A stretch of 64,000 bases of DNA from DATKAS01 sp963773315 (lineage in GTDB: Bacteria; Actinomycetota; Acidimicrobiia; Acidimicrobiales; DATKAS01). Positions 25,974 through 35,579 of the stretch are shown here, piece after piece (position 1 is the stretch's first letter; each line of letters starts with the position of its first letter). The notes below the pieces were generated by a model, which made no database searches, had not been told where the DNA came from, and worked only from the letters and a program-made list of their open reading frames with translations. Where the stretch lies: NCBI GenBank assembly GCA_963773315.1, contig CAVZAF010000011.1, positions 248,001 through 312,000 on the forward strand. The letters are read 5' to 3'. A program made the translations under genes and the position numbers.

Positions 25974-27929
25974 CTACGGCACCTGATCCGTCATCGACGC
26001 GGTCGAGGTGAATCCGCCGAGCTGCGAGATCGCGAGCGCGGCGTACATCGGGGTGCCGCTCCTCACTGGGCTGATCCGGAACGTGAGCGCTGTCGGGTCG
26101 GCCTTCAGCGCGCCGCCACCTGCTGGCACGAGCGAGGTGTCGGTGATCTTCACGAACTGCAGGTCGCCGACCGGATCGACTCGGGCCACGAGGGGCACCA
26201 GCGAACCAAGCGGGTTGATGATGAAACCCGACGTCGCGAGTCCGACGCCCGCGTTGTCGGTGTCGCCGACGATCTGAGTCGGGTCCTGCTTCACCTCGAA
26301 GTACACGCGCTCCGCCTTGCCCGACACGAGATCCACGGTCACATTGCCGAAGACGGTGGTCGCGTGCGACTGGTCCTTGGCGTCCGGGTAGTAGGCGAAT
26401 GGTGCGATGAAGGTGAGCTGGTTCGAGACGGGATCGACGGTCAGCTTTCGGTACACGGGTACGCTCACGTCACCATCACTGACGACGAGGTCGCTGAGGT
26501 CCCATTCGCCGCCCGCGATGCCATCGGTTCCCTTGGTGAACGAACCAGGGGATTCACCGACCAAGACGGGCGCGCCGGTGTCGTCGAGCAAGCCGTAGCG
26601 GATCCGCACGTCGGTGATCGTGTCGGCCTCGTTGACCGTGAATGGGGTCGTCAGGAACGCGCCCGCGTCGGTGAACTTGTAGTCAGCGGTCGCCTCGGTC
26701 GTGCCCTCGGTGTCACCGAAGAACGCGCGGCTGGCGCCACCCGCCGCGGTGCCGCTCGAGTAGTACGCGTTGAGGAACTTGTTCCAACCCGCGACTGACG
26801 AGAGGTTCGCGTACGACTTCCGGTACGTGCTCACGGCAGGCGGGAAGTAGATCGACACGCCCGACCCACCGGGAAGCCCCGGGCCCACGACCTTGTAGGC
26901 AACGGCTGCGTTCAACGCGGCGGTGATCGGGGCGAGCTGCGGGGCCGACCCGCTCGCCGCTAGCGCGCCGAGGTCGACGAGGTTGAAGTCCAGCTTCGGG
27001 TCCGGGTTGCGCCCGTAGCTGAGCACGGAGGCACGCTTGCCACTGACCGCGGGCGCGACGGCTTTCGCGGCCCCCGCGAGCGCGTTGCCCGCGCCGTTGA
27101 CCGCGCTGGTCAGGGCCGGCACTGCCGCGTCGTTGATGACTGCGAGCGAGATGCCGGCACTGGTGTTCTGACTCGTCGCATAGGCCTGGTACGAGTTCGC
27201 GATCGCCTTGCCGAGGTCGGCGCCCGAGCCGCCGCCGCCGGCGATCGCTGCGAGCGCGGAGTAGTCCCAGCCGTGCCCCGGCTCGAGCTCGGCCGACGCG
27301 GTGATCCAGCTCGCGAGCGGCGCCAAGGTGCCGAGCACCGCGGTGTTCGCCATGAGACATGCGTCGAAGCCGAGCATCTCGAACTTCGGCTTGCCCGCGC
27401 CCGCGAGCCCCGCCTGCAACGCCTGCTGCAGCTTCGGGAGGGCGATGATGTGATTGGTCTGCTCGTCGAGCGCGGTGCCGAGCCACGCCGCGCCGTGATC
27501 CCAGATGATCAGGGCGAGCTTGTCGGAGGGATGGCGCTTCGCAGCGCTCGAGATGAAGTTCGACAGCGTCGCCGGGTCACCGCTGTCGACGTTGCCGAGG
27601 TTCTGCTCCTCGGTGAACGAGCCCTTGTTGACCTGCACGACCTTCGCACCTGACCAGTTGCCCAAGTTGCCGAGGGGCGCGTCGGAGTACTTGGGAGAAC
27701 GGTCGATGAAGGCCTCGATGTCGAGACCCGGGCCACTCCCCACCGACGCCATCTGCATGAGGTTCGGGATCGCGAACGGCTCGAGGTTGTTGTCGGCAGC
27801 GACGTAGACCAGCACGGTCCATCCCGGCTGCGCCGCGCCGGCGCTCGATCCTCCGATGGTCACGACGCCCGCAGCTGCGGCGATGGCGGCCACCAGCGCG
27901 ACTCCGATCCAGCGCCTGCGCTTGGACAT
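25974..27929 (-). CDS. Clostripain-family (C11) cysteine peptidase, secreted
   Basis: A 651-residue protein with a signal peptide (M-S-K-R-R-R, then a hydrophobic helix ending A-G-A-A). The C11 catalytic His is in I-I-W-D-H-G-A-A-W and the catalytic Cys in G-F-D-A-C-L-M-A-N; both are intact. The C-terminal 250 residues are beta-rich and may be a binding domain. No lipobox or sorting signal is evident. It probably cleaves proteins after basic residues outside the cell. The start was chosen at the ATG that opens the signal peptide; an earlier in-frame ATG (28004) would put it inside the protein. Confidence 0.85.
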   Translation of the reverse strand: MSKRRRWIGVALVAAIAAAAGVVTIGGSSAGAAQPGWTVLVYVAADNNLEPFAIPNLMQMASVGSGPGLDIEAFIDRSPKYSDAPLGNLGNWSGAKVVQVNKGSFTEEQNLGNVDSGDPATLSNFISSAAKRHPSDKLALIIWDHGAAWLGTALDEQTNHIIALPKLQQALQAGLAGAGKPKFEMLGFDACLMANTAVLGTLAPLASWITASAELEPGHGWDYSALAAIAGGGGSGADLGKAIANSYQAYATSQNTSAGISLAVINDAAVPALTSAVNGAGNALAGAAKAVAPAVSGKRASVLSYGRNPDPKLDFNLVDLGALAASGSAPQLAPITAALNAAVAYKVVGPGLPGGSGVSIYFPPAVSTYRKSYANLSSVAGWNKFLNAYYSSGTAAGGASRAFFGDTEGTTEATADYKFTDAGAFLTTPFTVNEADTITDVRIRYGLLDDTGAPVLVGESPGSFTKGTDGIAGGEWDLSDLVVSDGDVSVPVYRKLTVDPVSNQLTFIAPFAYYPDAKDQSHATTVFGNVTVDLVSGKAERVYFEVKQDPTQIVGDTDNAGVGLATSGFIINPLGSLVPLVARVDPVGDLQFVKITDTSLVPAGGGALKADPTALTFRISPVRSGTPMYAALAISQLGGFTSTASMTDQVP

Positions 27930-28003
27930 TGGGGCAAACCGTAGCGACACGGAGTCTCGACTGCCACGGCGTGTGTCCAGACGACCCCGTAGCGTACCCA
28001 TCA

Positions 28004-28969
28004 ATGAGGGTCAGGGGACCATGGGTCGCAGCGATCGCTCTCGCGCTCGCACTTTGCGGCGCGTCGTGCACGAGCGGGGATGACTCGGGCGCGGCAGCGA
28101 CCACGGCGGCTACGACGAAGGGTGCGACCGGCTCGAGCCCCGCGACCGCAGGGATGACGTCCGACGGCACCGTCGTCTTCGGTGGGTTCAACTTCAGCGA
28201 GAGCACGATCCTCGCCAACATCTACGCGCAAGCAGCGATCGCTGCCGGCGTCCCGGCTGAGGTCCTCCCGAACATCGGCCCACGCGAGGTCGTCTGGCCA
28301 CAGCTCTTCAACGGCCAGGTGGGAGTCGTCCCGGAGTACTCGGGCACGGCGGTCGTCGCACTCGGTGGTGAGGCGACGTCCGACACCGCGAAGACGCACG
28401 ACGCTCTCGTCGATCTCATGAAGCCGAAAGACGTCGCTGTCCTCGATTCGGCTCCGGCGGTGGATCGCAACGCCATCGCAGTCACGCTCGACACCGCGAC
28501 GCGCTTGAACGTGCAAACGATGAGTGATCTCGCCAAGGTCGCATCTGACCTCACTCTCGGAGGTCCGGCGGAGTGCCCCAACCGTCCGTTGTGCATCCCT
28601 GGGTTCGAGTCGACGTACGGCATCAAATTCAAGACCTTTGTGCCGCTCGACTCCGGAGTCCCGACCGCCTCGTCACTCGCGCGCGGCGAGGTCGGCGCCG
28701 CATTGGTGTTCACGACCGACGCGACCATCTCGCCGTTCACACTGATCACGCTCGATGACGACAAGGGCATGTTCCCCGCGGACAACGTCACGCCGGTGGT
28801 CCGCCAAGAGGTGCTCGACAAGTATCCACAGCTCGGCGCCGCTCTCGACAAGGTCTCGGCCGCGCTCACGACCCGCGACGTGCGGGCCCTCAACTACACC
28901 GTGGCCCTCGCGGGTGAACGCCCCGATGAGGCCGCGAAGAGTTGGCTCCAGGACAAGGGTCTGATCTGA
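28004..28969 (+). CDS. Glycine betaine/choline-type ABC substrate-binding lipoprotein
   Basis: A 321-residue OpuBC/ProX-like solute-binding protein. The hydrophobic leader ends G-A-S-C, a lipobox-like site, followed by a Ser/Thr/Ala linker. Family marks are G-G-F-N-F-S-E-S-T-I-L-A-N-I-Y, G-P-R-E-V-V-W-P-Q-L and V-V-P-E-Y-S-G-T, where the E-Y segment contributes to quaternary-amine binding. No permease or ATPase gene adjoins it, so it works with a transporter elsewhere or as a stand-alone receptor. It is divergent from the peptidase gene, 74 bases apart. Confidence 0.8.
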   Translation: MRVRGPWVAAIALALALCGASCTSGDDSGAAATTAATTKGATGSSPATAGMTSDGTVVFGGFNFSESTILANIYAQAAIAAGVPAEVLPNIGPREVVWPQLFNGQVGVVPEYSGTAVVALGGEATSDTAKTHDALVDLMKPKDVAVLDSAPAVDRNAIAVTLDTATRLNVQTMSDLAKVASDLTLGGPAECPNRPLCIPGFESTYGIKFKTFVPLDSGVPTASSLARGEVGAALVFTTDATISPFTLITLDDDKGMFPADNVTPVVRQEVLDKYPQLGAALDKVSAALTTRDVRALNYTVALAGERPDEAAKSWLQDKGLI

Positions 28970-29007
28970 CCGGGCTGATCCGACCAGACGGGTCCTAGAC
29001 TCCGCCC

Positions 29008-29658
29008 ATGGCCGAGTGGCACCCGGCGTTCGAGGAGTACTGCGAGACGATCTACGAGCTCGCCGAGGACGACGTCGACGTCATCCAGGCGCGCATCGCC
29101 GAGCGCATGGGAATCTCGCGGCCCGCCGTGTCAGAGATGATCAAGCGCCTCGAGCACGAAGGCTTGGTCGAGATCGACGGGAAGATCCGCCTGAGCACCG
29201 AGGGCCGCACGCTCGCTGAGCAGGTCGTGCGGCGGCATCGCCTCGCCGAGCGCTTCCTCACCGACATCCTCGGGCTCTCGTGGGCTGAAGCACACCACGA
29301 GGCCGGCAAGTGGGAGCACGTCATCTCCGAGTCGGTCGAGGACGCGATCAGCCGTGTGCTCGGCGCGCCGACCACCTGCCCGCACGGCAATCCGATCCCC
29401 GGCTCCAGCTACGCAGCGCCCGATGCACATCCACTCTCCGCGCTCTCGGTCGGCGCGAGCTTCACGGTCAGTCGCATCCCCGAAGAGCTCGAGTTCACTC
29501 CCGGCCTCCTCGACTTCTTGGAGGAGAGCGCGATCACACCTGGGCGTGTCGGCACGATCACCGCGGCGTCGCCGGACGGCACCGTCACCGTCGAGATCGA
29601 GGGTCACACCGTCGGCGTCGGCTCGTTCGCGAGCGACCGCATCCTGGTTACTGCGTAG
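29008..29658 (+). CDS. DtxR/MntR-family metal-dependent transcriptional regulator
   Basis: A 216-residue regulator. The N-terminal winged helix (about 1-65) contains I-A-E-R-M-G-I-S-R-P-A-V-S-E-M-I-K-R-L. The metal and dimer domain has H-H-E-A-G-K-W-E-H and C-P-H-G-N-P-I, which supply Glu, His and Cys ligands, and a C-terminal FeoA/SH3-like domain starts near 145. Such proteins repress metal-uptake genes when Fe(II) or Mn(II) is bound; the Cys in C-P-H favours an iron-type site. No uptake gene is adjacent. The 38 bases before the start show no clear operator. Confidence 0.88.
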   Translation: MAEWHPAFEEYCETIYELAEDDVDVIQARIAERMGISRPAVSEMIKRLEHEGLVEIDGKIRLSTEGRTLAEQVVRRHRLAERFLTDILGLSWAEAHHEAGKWEHVISESVEDAISRVLGAPTTCPHGNPIPGSSYAAPDAHPLSALSVGASFTVSRIPEELEFTPGLLDFLEESAITPGRVGTITAASPDGTVTVEIEGHTVGVGSFASDRILVTA

Positions 29659-29670
29659 TCATGCTCAATC

Positions 29671-29761
29671 GGCGGCGCAGTGCGCCGCCGGGGTGCGCGA
29701 AGCACCGATTGTGGAGCGAAGCGACCAGGAGCCGGCGGAAGCGGAGCGGACGACGGCGACG
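29671..29761 (+). repeat. Intergenic hairpin repeat, family A copy 1
   Basis: Between the convergent DtxR and helicase genes. Hairpin 1 is GGCGGCGC-AGT-GCGCCGCC (29671-29689). Hairpin 2 is GGTGC-GCGAA-GCACC (29692-29706). CGATTGTGGAGCGAAGCGA follows, then a G/A-rich tail to about 29761. Copies 2 and 3 share both stems; the loop of hairpin 1 varies. Possible role: bidirectional terminator or REP-like element. Confidence 0.8.
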
Positions 29762-29763
29762 CA

Positions 29764-31828
29764 TCATTCGGCGAGCGCGTCGGGCAATGGCTCGGTGTGC
29801 ACGATCACCAAGCGCTTTGTCGCACGCGTGAGCGCGACGTAGAGCGCACGAAGGCCCTGACGCTCCTCGGCGACGATGCGAGCGGGCTCGACGACGACGA
29901 CCGCGTCGAGCTCGAGGCCCTTCACGAGCCCGACGGGCACCACCGTGACCTGTGCCTCGAGCGCTTGCCGGGCGGCACGACCGACGGCCAGCCCACGCGA
30001 CTCGAGCCGCGTTCGCGATCTCGTCGGCCTGCGAGCCCGGCGTCACCACGGCAACCGACCCGTCGCCGAGCGCGGTGAGCAACGACTCGACCGTCGACGC
30101 GACTTCGCCACTCAGATCTGCGGGTGCGATGCGACGGATCACCGGCGCCACGTCGCCTTCGCGCACCGACCTCGGCGGCACCAGACCCGGAGCAGCGATC
30201 GACAGGACGCGCGCCGCCAGCGCCATCGACTGCGCCGGGATGCGATAGCCGATCGTCAACTCGTGGACGCGGGCCGGCTTCCGGTTGGGAAGGTGCGCGA
30301 GCACGTCGTCCCAGCTGTTGGGCGCAAACGCGCCGGTCGCCTGCGCGAGGTCGCCGACAACCGTCATCGAGCCGTTCAGAGAACGCCGCGTCAGCATCCG
30401 CAATGCCATCGGTGTGAGGTCTTGCGCTTCGTCGACCACGATGTGGCCGTACGTGCGGATCTCCTCGGTCTCGACGCCGGGGCGGGCGGGCTTCGGGCCG
30501 AGCAGCTCGAGTGCTTCGTCGAGCAGAGGCACATCGGCATCGGTCCACACCACATCGTCCACGTGTGCGGATCGCGGGCGAGCGAGCAGCTCGATCTCGT
30601 CGTCATCGAGCGCGCCCCGTGCGGCGAGACGGATGAGGGCGCGCGAGCCGAACAGGTCGTGGAGGAGCTGTGCAGGGGTCAGCACGGGCCACATCGCTTC
30701 GAGCGCAGCCCGCACCTCGTCTGTGGAACGCGTGCGTTCGCGCACTGTGCCCGAGTCGATCTGGTCGCGGCTGCTCGCGGCGAGCGCGTCGAACAGGGCC
30801 TGCTCGACGAACTTGCGGGCCGCGTTGTGCTGGTGTGCCCGTCGAGCGGCCCCTCGAACGATGCGGCGTGACGTCTCGACATCGAGCCGCAACGAGGTGA
30901 GGCCGAACGGCACGACGAGGTCTCGTGGCAACGCGCGCTGGCGGTCACGCACTGCGTTCGCCAGCAGCGCAGCCATCCGCACGTGGCCCTTCACCCGCGC
31001 GGTCGCGCTCGTGTCGGTCGCCTGGATCCGCACCGCCGGCACCAGGTCCGCGAGCACGACCTGCTCGACCCCGGACTCGCCGAGCGACGGCAGCACGCGG
31101 TGGATGTACCGCAGGAACACCCGGTTCGGCCCGACGACGAGCACGCCTTGGTCTTCGAGCGGGAAGCGATACGTGTAGAGGAGGTACGCCGCGCGGTGCA
31201 GCGCGACGACTGTCTTGCCCGTGCCCGGACCGCCCTGCACGACGAGGACTCCGTGCAGCGGTGAGCGGATGATCTCGTCCTGCTCCGCCTGGATCGTGGC
31301 GACGATGTCGCCGAGCTGACCGGTGCGCGACTGCTCGAGCGCAGCGATCAGCGCGCCAGGGCCGACCAGCCCGTCATCGCCGTCGCCGTTGCCATTGCCG
31401 TTGAAGAGCTCGTCCTCGATCCCGACGACCGTGCGTCCCTTGAGCGCGAAGTGACGGCGGCGCGAGAGGCCCATCGGGGCACGGCCGGTCGCCCGGTAGA
31501 ACGGCTCGGCCACGGGGGCTCGCCAGTCGACGACCACGGGCTCCTGGCGCTCGTCCGCGACTGCGAGCCGCCCGATGTGGAAGGCCTCCCCAGTGTCACG
31601 GTCGATGCGGCCGAACACGAGGGCCGCATCGCCGATCTCGAGGTGAGCGAGCCGGTTCCGCACCGTCTCTTCGATCACGTCGCGCTCGTAGCGAGCCTGG
31701 TGGGTGCCGCCTCGCCCGACCTCGGTCAGTCCGCGCAGCCGAAGTGCGTGCTCACGGGCCCTCTCGAGGCAGTCGTAGGCACGATCGATGTAGGCCTGCT
31801 CTGCGGCGAGCTCGGAGTGTTGCGACAT
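29764..31828 (-). CDS. HelR/HelD-like ATPase (RNA polymerase-associated), frameshifted
   Basis: About 687 residues after repair. It is an SF1 UvrD-like protein of the actinobacterial HelR/HelD type, which releases stalled RNA polymerase and can protect it from rifampicin. The N-terminal coiled-coil part (E-L-A-A-E-Q-A-Y-I-D-R) is followed by V-V-D-W-R-A-P, Walker A G-G-P-G-T-G-K-T, Walker B V-D-E-A-Q-D-L and the final A-L-T-R-A-T-K-R-L motif. The last motif is reached only if one indel near 30003 is repaired; the frame then reads V-G-R-A-A-R-Q-A-L-E-A-Q and ends at TGA 29764. The start is the ATG before S-Q-H-S-E-L. Confidence 0.85.
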
Positions 31829-31921
31829 CGACCGTCCCGAGGGGTTCAAGGGGGGAAACAGCCACGAGGGGGAGAACAATCGTAGCGGCGCGGGGCGCCA
31901 GAGCTACGGCACCATGGCGCG

Positions 31922-32755
31922 ATGACAGACTCCACGCACGGCTACGACAGCCCGTACGGAGACCTCGTCGACAGCCGCCTGCGGGTGCTCTCGTGGAACC
32001 TCTGGGGCCGCTTCGGCCCCTGGGAGAGGCGCCAACCAGCGATCCTCTCGACGATCGCCGCCCTCGAACCCGACGTGGCCTGCCTGCAGGAGGTCTGGTC
32101 GGCGGACGACACCAGCATGGCGGCCCTCGTCGCGGAGCGGCTGGGGTTTGTGCACGCGTCGTCGCACAACGACGCCGGGCCCGTCCATTCGGGCAACGCG
32201 ATCGTCAGTCGCTGGCCCATCGTGCGCACGGAGTGGCGTCCACTCCCCGCGTGCGACGAACCCGACGAGCGTCGCACCGTGCTCTTCGCGGAGATCGACG
32301 GACCCCGCGGCCCGATCCAGGTGTTCTGCACCCATCTCAACTGGCGGTTCGACCACAGCCTCGTACGCCAGCGGCAGGTCGAGACGATCGGGGCATTCAT
32401 CCAGGAGTGCCGGCCGCGCGAGTACCCGCCGGTCCTGTGCGGCGACATGAACGCGGCGCCGGACAGTGACGAGATCCGGATGCTGACGGGCCGCACCGGT
32501 GTCGTCGCGCCGAACCTCGTGTTCCACGACGCGTGGGAGGTCGCAGGTGACGGCTCGGGCAAGTCGTGGTCGAACGACAACCCGTACGCGGCCGCCGTCA
32601 TCGAGCCAGCCCGCCGGATCGACTACGTGCTCGCGGGATGGCCCCGGCGTGGCGGCCTCGGCCACGTCGTGAGCGCTGAGCTCGCCGGCACGCGCCCGAT
32701 CGACGGGGTCGTGCCTTCAGACCACTACGGCGTGGTCGCCGAGCTGCGGTACTAG
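31922..32755 (+). CDS. Endonuclease/exonuclease/phosphatase (EEP) family protein
   Basis: A 277-residue metal-dependent phosphoesterase of the DNase I-like fold. Catalytic motifs are S-W-N-L-W near residue 24, L-Q-E-V-W (metal Glu, about 59), T-H-L-N-W, G-D-M-N-A and the final S-D-H-Y-G. It could act on nucleic acids, lipids or inositol phosphates; sequence does not decide. No signal peptide. The final codons overlap the 3' end of the convergent molybdenum hydroxylase gene by 4 bases. Confidence 0.85.
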   Translation: MTDSTHGYDSPYGDLVDSRLRVLSWNLWGRFGPWERRQPAILSTIAALEPDVACLQEVWSADDTSMAALVAERLGFVHASSHNDAGPVHSGNAIVSRWPIVRTEWRPLPACDEPDERRTVLFAEIDGPRGPIQVFCTHLNWRFDHSLVRQRQVETIGAFIQECRPREYPPVLCGDMNAAPDSDEIRMLTGRTGVVAPNLVFHDAWEVAGDGSGKSWSNDNPYAAAVIEPARRIDYVLAGWPRRGGLGHVVSAELAGTRPIDGVVPSDHYGVVAELRY

Positions 32756-35070
32756 TCGGGCTCGATCGCGCCGATCATCTCGAGGATGCGCGTCGGCGGC
32801 AGGTGCTGCTCGGTGATCGTGACGCCAAAGGGTGCGAGCGCGTCTTCGATCGCGTTGCAGAGCGTCGGCGGCGACACGATCATCCCGCCCTCGCCGACGC
32901 CGCGGAAGTTCACGTCGGGATCGAGCGGCACGGTCTCGAGATGGTGGATCTCGATTCGCGGGATCTCGGTCGCGGTCGGCAGCAAGTAGTCCATGAACGT
33001 GCCAGCGAGGAACTGCGCCTGGTCGTCGTAGGCCGACCGCTCGAGCAGCACCGCGCCGATGCCCTGCGCGACGCCGCCCCGCACCTGGCCCTCCACGATC
33101 GCGGGATTGATGAGCGCGCCGCAGTCCTCGACGACGATGTAGCGCTCGACGGTGACCTGCCCGGTCTCGACGTCGACCTCGACGATCGCGCAGTGAGTGC
33201 CGCCCGACCATCCGCCTTCGCCCCCGTCGAACGCACGCGTCTCCTCGAGCGGCTCCGGCGCGCGGGTGGCGACATCGGTCAGTGTGATCGCGCTCACCGG
33301 CACCCCGCGCACCGCCACCTTGCCGTCTGCGAGCTCGAGGTCGCTCGCGCTCGCTTCGAGAAGATCCGCGGAGACCTCGAGGATCCGTTCTCGCAGCGCG
33401 CGTGCAGTGTGCAGGGTGGCGCCACCCGCCATCGTCGCGGCGCGGCTGCCGCCCGTGCCGAACCCCATCGGCGCGCTGTCGGAGTCACCTGCGACGACTC
33501 TGACCTGCTCGAACGGCACACCGATCTCGTCCGCCGCGATCTGAGCGAACGTCGTCTCGTGGCCCTGCCCGTGGGGCATCTGCGAGGTGAAGACCGACAC
33601 CATCCCGTCGGGCTCGAGGCGCATCCGCATCTGCTCGGGCCCCATGATCCCCCCGCCACCGCCCTCTTGGCGCGGGCCGGGCGCGGCTTCGATGTAGGTC
33701 GCGACGCCGAGGCCCAGGTAACGGCCCTCGTCGCGGGCCGCCTTCTGGCGAGCTCGGAACGATGGCAGATCGATGATCTCGGCCATGCGCTCGAGCGACT
33801 CACGCGTGGTCACACCGACAAGGCTGCGGCCCGTGATCATCGTGAGCGGGGGCTCGCCGCGCGTGACGACGTTGCGCAGCCGCAGCTCAATCGGCTCGAT
33901 GCCGACTTCATGGGCGACGATGTCGAGCAGGCGCTCACGCGTGAACGTCTCGGCCGCCCAAGGGCCGCGGTACGCCACGTACTGGGCCTTGTTCGTCACC
34001 GTCGCGCTGAACGTGAAGCCGAGCGCTTCCATCTTGTAGGGGCCGGGCAGCATCGACTCGATGAGCCCGCTGATCATCGAGCCCATGCCCGGATACGCGC
34101 CCGTGTCGACGGTCATGTCGACCTTCAAGCCGAGGACGTCGCCCTCGTTCGTCACCGCGGCCTCGGCGATCATGCTCTCCTCGCGAGCGTGACCCGAGAA
34201 CATCAAGTGCTCGCGGCGGTCTTCGATCCACTTCACGGGGCGACCGAGGTCGCGTGACGCGGCTGCGGACGCGAGGTCCTCGCGCGATGTGCCGATCTTC
34301 AGTCCGAAGGAGCCTCCGATGTCGCCGCAGAGCACGCGGACCTTGTCAGGGGCCAGGCCGAGCTGGCCACAGAGCGTCATCTTCGCGAGGTGAACGCCCT
34401 GGTTCGAGCCGTGCACCGTGAGCATCCCCGTGTCGGGATCGAAGCTCGAGACGCTGCCGCGGCACTCCATCGGCACGTTCTGATGGCGGTGCTGGTCGAT
34501 CTTCGCTGAGACGATGCGGTCGGCCTTCGCGAACACGGCGTCGAGGTCGCCATAGCTCGCGGTGCGCCCATTGACCAGGACGTTGCTGCCGGCGTCGGCG
34601 AAGATCGGCGTGCTGGTGGGATCGAGCGCGTCGGCCGAGGAGGCGACGGGCCGGAGGTCGTCGTACTCGACCTCGACGAGCTCGGCGCCGTCTTCCGCGA
34701 GGTACTTCGTCTCCGCGACGACGAGCGCCACCGGGTCGCCGACGAGGCGAACCTTGTCGGTCGCGAGCACGGTGAACGGCGAGGCCGGCAGCCCCGGGAA
34801 CAACGTGAGCGGTGGCGCTCCAGGCACGAGGAGCGCTTGCAGCTCGGCCCCGGTGTAGACCGCGACGACGCCAGGCAGCGCCCGCGCCTCGGTCACATCG
34901 ACCGACATGATCAGGGCGTGGGCAACGGGGCTGCGCACGAACGCCGCATGCAGCATGCCGGGAAGGCGGATGTCGTCGACGTACTGACCTGATCCGGTGA
35001 GGATGCGGCGGTCCTCCGAGCGAAGCACGCTCGACCCGACGAAGCGCTGCGCGGGGATCATCGTGCTCAT
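32752..35070 (-). CDS. Molybdenum hydroxylase large subunit (CoxL/xanthine dehydrogenase family)
   Basis: A 772-residue molybdopterin-binding subunit. The active-site loop reads A-Y-R-G-P-W rather than the A-Y-x-C-S-F-R of genuine CO dehydrogenases, so CO oxidation is unlikely; an aromatic or N-heterocycle hydroxylase is more plausible. G-Q-G-H-E-T-T and the catalytic-Glu segment R-G-V-G-E-G-G are present. The N terminus has R-S-E-D-R-R-I-L-T-G-S-G-Q-Y-V-D-D. Its ATG overlaps the small-subunit stop by ATGA. It is the last gene of a four-gene operon led by a cytochrome P450. Confidence 0.9.
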   Translation of the reverse strand: MSTMIPAQRFVGSSVLRSEDRRILTGSGQYVDDIRLPGMLHAAFVRSPVAHALIMSVDVTEARALPGVVAVYTGAELQALLVPGAPPLTLFPGLPASPFTVLATDKVRLVGDPVALVVAETKYLAEDGAELVEVEYDDLRPVASSADALDPTSTPIFADAGSNVLVNGRTASYGDLDAVFAKADRIVSAKIDQHRHQNVPMECRGSVSSFDPDTGMLTVHGSNQGVHLAKMTLCGQLGLAPDKVRVLCGDIGGSFGLKIGTSREDLASAAASRDLGRPVKWIEDRREHLMFSGHAREESMIAEAAVTNEGDVLGLKVDMTVDTGAYPGMGSMISGLIESMLPGPYKMEALGFTFSATVTNKAQYVAYRGPWAAETFTRERLLDIVAHEVGIEPIELRLRNVVTRGEPPLTMITGRSLVGVTTRESLERMAEIIDLPSFRARQKAARDEGRYLGLGVATYIEAAPGPRQEGGGGGIMGPEQMRMRLEPDGMVSVFTSQMPHGQGHETTFAQIAADEIGVPFEQVRVVAGDSDSAPMGFGTGGSRAATMAGGATLHTARALRERILEVSADLLEASASDLELADGKVAVRGVPVSAITLTDVATRAPEPLEETRAFDGGEGGWSGGTHCAIVEVDVETGQVTVERYIVVEDCGALINPAIVEGQVRGGVAQGIGAVLLERSAYDDQAQFLAGTFMDYLLPTATEIPRIEIHHLETVPLDPDVNFRGVGEGGMIVSPPTLCNAIEDALAPFGVTITEQHLPPTRILEMIGAIEPD

Positions 35071-35579
35071 CTCGTGCCTTCCTGTCCGTCTCCGGCGACT
35101 CCGGCGGCTGCGAGCACGCCGTTGATGATCGTCTCGTAGCCCGTGCAGCGACAGAGGTTGCCGGACAGCGACTCGCGGACCTCGGCCTCGGTCGGCGTCG
35201 GGTTCTCGGCGAGCAACGCCGTCATCTGCATGACGAAGCCCGGCGTGCAGAAGCCGCACTGGAACGAGTGCTCGTCGCGCAACGCCTCCTGCAGTGAGCT
35301 CATGTCCCCGCCGGAAGCGAGGCCCTCGATCGTCGTGATGCTCGCGTCTCGGGCCTGCACCGCGAGCATCAGGCATGAGCGCACGGGCTCGCCGTCGAGG
35401 AGCACCGTGCACGCGCCGCACACGCCGTGCTCACAGCCGAGGTGCGTGCCCGTGAGCTCGAGGTCTTCTCGGAGGAAGTCGGCGAGAGTCTTGCGGGGTT
35501 CGGCGTCGGCGCGGCGGGGCTCGCCGTTCACGACGAGTGCGATCGGCACCGCGATGGCGTTCGGAGCAATGTCGGTCAT
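35067..35579 (-). CDS. Molybdenum hydroxylase 2Fe-2S small subunit (CoxS-like)
   Basis: A 170-residue electron-transfer subunit. The plant-type ferredoxin cluster is C-E-H-G-V-C-G-A-C plus a later Cys, and the second cluster is C-G-F-C-T-P-G-F...C-R-C-T-G-Y. All eight ligands are present. It passes electrons from the molybdenum centre to FAD. It overlaps both neighbours by 4 bases. Confidence 0.93.
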   Translation of the reverse strand: MTDIAPNAIAVPIALVVNGEPRRADAEPRKTLADFLREDLELTGTHLGCEHGVCGACTVLLDGEPVRSCLMLAVQARDASITTIEGLASGGDMSSLQEALRDEHSFQCGFCTPGFVMQMTALLAENPTPTEAEVRESLSGNLCRCTGYETIINGVLAAAGVAGDGQEGTR

